Origin: Barthelona sp. PAP020
Lineage: Eukaryota > Metamonada: BaSk clade
Direction of reading: 5' to 3'
DNA length: 50,548 nt
Assembly: GCA_040182905.1 (NCBI GenBank)
Contig: JARQWU010000044.1
Coordinates: forward strand, 1 to 50,548
Shown: one piece after another, positions 48,978-50,548 of the stretch
Layout of the letters: each line of letters starts with the position of its first letter
How positions within the stretch are numbered: the first letter of the stretch is position 1
Made by a program: the position numbers and the translations under genes
Notes under the pieces: model-generated
Told to the model about the DNA's origin: nothing
What the model saw: the letters and a program-made list of their open reading frames with translations, nothing else
The model's database searches: none

Positions 48978-49223
48978 AATCGCTTATTAATAAATAAAAT
49001 AAAATAAATATAGTTAAAAAGTTCCCAAATCGATCAAAAAATCTATGTTCTTTATAATGACTCAAAGATAAAAATTGGAAAATCTTGGTTTTTTTTGGAA
49101 TTTCCATTTCCAACAATATCAGTCTTTTTTTTCAAATGTCTATGTTTTATTCTCATTTTTGGAGGTCGTTTACACCTTTTTTAAAAAATAAAAGTAATGT
49201 GTTAATTAATTATTTGTTCATTT
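48978..49223. promoter_or_regulatory. Divergent intergenic region between giant gene and SF3A2
   Basis: The two genes start 246 bp apart on opposite strands, so both promoters must be here or overlap the coding ends. The stretch is AT-rich with T and A runs and contains a small inverted repeat TTGGAA/TTCCAA (49095-49100 and 49108-49113). I see no convincing consensus promoter element. Confidence 0.45.
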
Positions 49224-49886
49224 ATGGGTTATTCCAGTAGAAGTGTTGGTGCGAAAGTTGGAAAAGCAACTTCAAGTGTTAAAGATGAAGTTAAAAGAAG
49301 TAATAGACTGAAAAAATTGACCGAACAAGTTTATGATTTGTCGAAGGACAAATATCTTCAAAAAAATCATTTGGGTGGTTTTGAATGTCGATTATGTGGA
49401 ACAAAGCACAGAAATGAAGCTAACTATATTGCACACACTCAAGGGCAGAGACATCAAAATGCTTTAAAGAGGCAGATGGCATATATTCAAAGAAAGAATT
49501 TGCAGAAAATTGGTTCTACTCCTGTAAAACAAAGTTTAAATAAACCAAAAATTCAAAAATCTTTAAATACAATTGGGATGCCTGCGTTTAAATTTTTGCC
49601 ATCATACTGTCCTGATACATTGCGCAGAACTATTCAATTTGAAATCAGTTATACAAATATCAATACCAATATTAGTCCATCCCATCGATTTGTCTCTAGT
49701 TATGAACAAGATATTGAAGAAACTAATGATATGTTTCAATACGTTGTATTCGCTGGAAGACCTTATGACAATATTGGATTTAGAATACCAAATGTTCCTA
49801 TTGATAAAAATGGTGATTGCTACTGGTTCAATTGGGATAAGGAAGACAAACTATATACATTATTTGTTACATTATGTGATGGATAA
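49224..49886 (+). CDS. SF3A2: Splicing factor 3A subunit 2 (U2 snRNP, Prp11/SF3a66 family)
   Basis: This 220-residue protein is a nuclear component of the SF3a complex, which with SF3b binds U2 snRNP and helps it engage the intron branch site. The conserved N-terminal block (DKYLQKNHLGGFECRLC, 42-58) leads into a matrin/U1-type zinc finger with C55, C58, H71 and H77 (C-x2-C-x12-H-x5-H) and the family's AHTQGQRH. The C-terminal domain keeps the order of human SF3A2: FEISY, SPSHRFVSSYEQ, the FQYVVFAGRPYDNIGFRIP block and YWFNWDKE. The proline-rich repeat tail of animal proteins is absent, as in yeast Prp11. The linker between finger and C-domain is short and basic. The gene is intronless, and the ATG at 49224 gives the expected N-terminus. 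It diverges from the giant gene. Confidence 0.95.
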   Translation: MGYSSRSVGAKVGKATSSVKDEVKRSNRLKKLTEQVYDLSKDKYLQKNHLGGFECRLCGTKHRNEANYIAHTQGQRHQNALKRQMAYIQRKNLQKIGSTPVKQSLNKPKIQKSLNTIGMPAFKFLPSYCPDTLRRTIQFEISYTNINTNISPSHRFVSSYEQDIEETNDMFQYVVFAGRPYDNIGFRIPNVPIDKNGDCYWFNWDKEDKLYTLFVTLCDG

Positions 49887-50428
49887 CAAACAAATCATTC
49901 ACTAAAAATGAAAGAGTTTAACATTATTGGAGCTTACCAAATATGTGCATTTGAGGCTTTTTAGTTCCAATTTTTGATTGATTAATTTGATTATAAAAAA
50001 TTATAGCTTCTTTTTTGCATGCCACATTTTTTTGACAAATGGACAGATGTTTTGGCCTTTTAACTTTCTCCTTTAACTCTCTGTTGAGTTTGATTTTTGT
50101 TCATGTTATGATAATTGCATTCGTTAAAAGATTCAGAATAGATTCCCGAAGTGAAAGTTTGAGCAATCAGAACAAATACGTAATCACAAGTTTTCAAGAG
50201 GCTATTAACATTGGAATCTATTCGTTAGGTTTCTTGGAGAACATTCATTTCTTTTGAGACCCCCTCCAAGAAACCTGGATCTAAAAATGAAATTTACACC
50301 TTGAATAAAGACCTCAGTCATACAGAAATCAAACTCAACTTTGGAAAATGTTGAAAAAAGACAAAATGAAAAACAAAAAAAAACATCTCAACAAAAATAT
50401 ACATCTTTTATAAAAACAATGTTTAATC
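49887..50428. other. Gene-less stretch downstream of SF3A2
   Basis: It contains the SF3A2 3' UTR and the facing 3' UTR of the partial minus-strand gene. An AATAAA lies at 50304-50309 on the plus strand, far from the SF3A2 stop. A 72-codon plus-strand frame (50039-50257) with one hydrophobic segment has no recognisable features and ends inside an inverted repeat; I do not call it a gene. The rest is AT-rich. Confidence 0.45.
50227..50276. repeat. Perfect 12-bp inverted repeat
   Basis: AGGTTTCTTGGA at 50227-50238 and its exact reverse complement TCCAAGAAACCT at 50265-50276 enclose a 26-nt loop that includes the unusual C run GACCCCC. In RNA the next two bases on each side could add G-U pairs. 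It lies between two convergent genes, so it may be a 3' end or RNA-processing hairpin. Confidence 0.8.
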
Positions 50429-50548
50429 TTAAAAATCAAAGGCTTCATCAATGGGTTTTTTGAGAGAACGAATATTTTGTTGTTTTTGATTAAATTTAAA
50501 TTCTTTGGGTACAGTTAATTCTGGAGTCCAAGAATTTTTTTCAGGGTT
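50429..50548 (-). CDS. C-terminal end of an unidentified protein (partial)
   Basis: The minus strand reads 39 codons from the window edge to a TAA at 50429-50431. The peptide contains WTPELTVPKEFKFNQ, then a QNIRSLKKP piece, and ends in DEAFDF. Codon use and lack of homopolymer runs look coding. The PKEFKF string is reminiscent of TPX2-type motifs, but the fragment is far too short for a family call. The rest of the gene lies beyond the window; the gene is convergent with SF3A2. Confidence 0.55.
   Translation of the reverse strand, partial: NPEKNSWTPELTVPKEFKFNQKQQNIRSLKKPIDEAFDF

Larger units (their letters stand above)
31407..48680 (-). other. Unit 1 beta-solenoid of the giant protein
   Basis: Residues 100-5857 are alternating hydrophobic/polar strands of 5-8 residues separated by Gly, Asn or Asp turns, with few charged helices and few Cys. 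Marker motifs of the type W-x-x-G-x-[ILS]-x-G occur, for example near W118, near residue 784, at W1910 and near residue 2181. This pattern is typical of right-handed beta-helices with about 20-25 residues per turn. The part after about residue 3200 is much richer in Tyr and His than the first part. Modelling of the fold was not possible here. Confidence 0.6.

Noticed and set aside
48370-48400. RGD tripeptide (EIRGDFVA) in the ectodomain, and another in the tail (GRGDDD)
   Set aside because: RGD arises easily from the common 'x-G-D-F/L' turn of the repeats; the tail copy is cytoplasmic. No reason to infer integrin binding.
3165-48977. Bacterial origin or contaminating bacterial adhesin
   Set aside because: Although the repeats recall bacterial autotransporter adhesins, the type I transmembrane helix, EGF and PSI-like modules and the adjoining SF3A2 gene make this a eukaryotic locus. 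An ancient transfer of the solenoid itself stays possible.
50039-50257. A 72-codon plus-strand frame with one hydrophobic stretch
   Set aside because: No recognisable domain, no sign of coding bias, and its end lies in the inverted repeat; chance length in this DNA. It could be revisited if a transcript is found.
1-50548. CRISPR arrays, tRNA or rRNA genes, transposase genes
   Set aside because: None seen on either strand; the direct repeats at 1921-2075 are too few and too irregular for an array.

Overview
The window reads as nuclear DNA from an AT-rich, intron-poor free-living protist. A Naegleria-type heterolobosean amoeba is my best guess. The reasons are a conserved eukaryotic splicing factor (SF3A2) in one exon, standard stop codons, poly-Gln coding by CAA runs, short homopolymer-rich gaps between genes, and a huge adhesin-like membrane protein. 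A dictyostelid or other amoebozoan cannot be excluded by eye.

Layout. 1-488: the 3' side of a poly-Q gene, with one copy of a dispersed repeat. 489-1490 (minus): a Gln/Asn/Pro-rich protein of unknown function. 1491-3164: a gene-less stretch with three more repeat copies and a cluster of short hairpins. 3165-48977 (minus): one uninterrupted ORF of 15,270 codons that fills about 90% of the window. 48978-49223: a short divergent intergenic region. 49224-49886 (plus): SF3A2, U2 snRNP component. 49887-50428: a gene-less stretch with a perfect 12-bp inverted repeat. 50429-50548 (minus): the last 39 codons of another gene, cut by the window edge.

The exceptional object is the giant gene. Its product, roughly 1.6-1.7 MDa, has a signal peptide. 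An ectodomain of about 14,070 residues follows, mostly beta-strand repeats that look like a right-handed beta-solenoid. Then come one transmembrane helix (residues 14100-14122) and a cytoplasmic tail of 1,148 residues. The ectodomain is built as two concatenated units. Unit 1 is a G8-like cap, a solenoid, then two EGF-like domains (12 Cys). Unit 2 is a second cap of the same kind, a solenoid, then EGF-like, PSI-like and a membrane-proximal region. Non-solenoid modules are inserted: a Tyr-rich globular block near residues 4885-5044 and a LamG-like domain near residues 9211-9400. The tail is not disordered filler; its core is a series of about a dozen diverged helical repeats with an 'LSPxExxxLxxLL'-like core. 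I infer a cell-surface adhesion or sensing filament that signals or anchors through a helical-repeat tail. No function has been shown.

The other genes are not obviously linked to the giant gene. SF3A2 shares only its upstream region with it.
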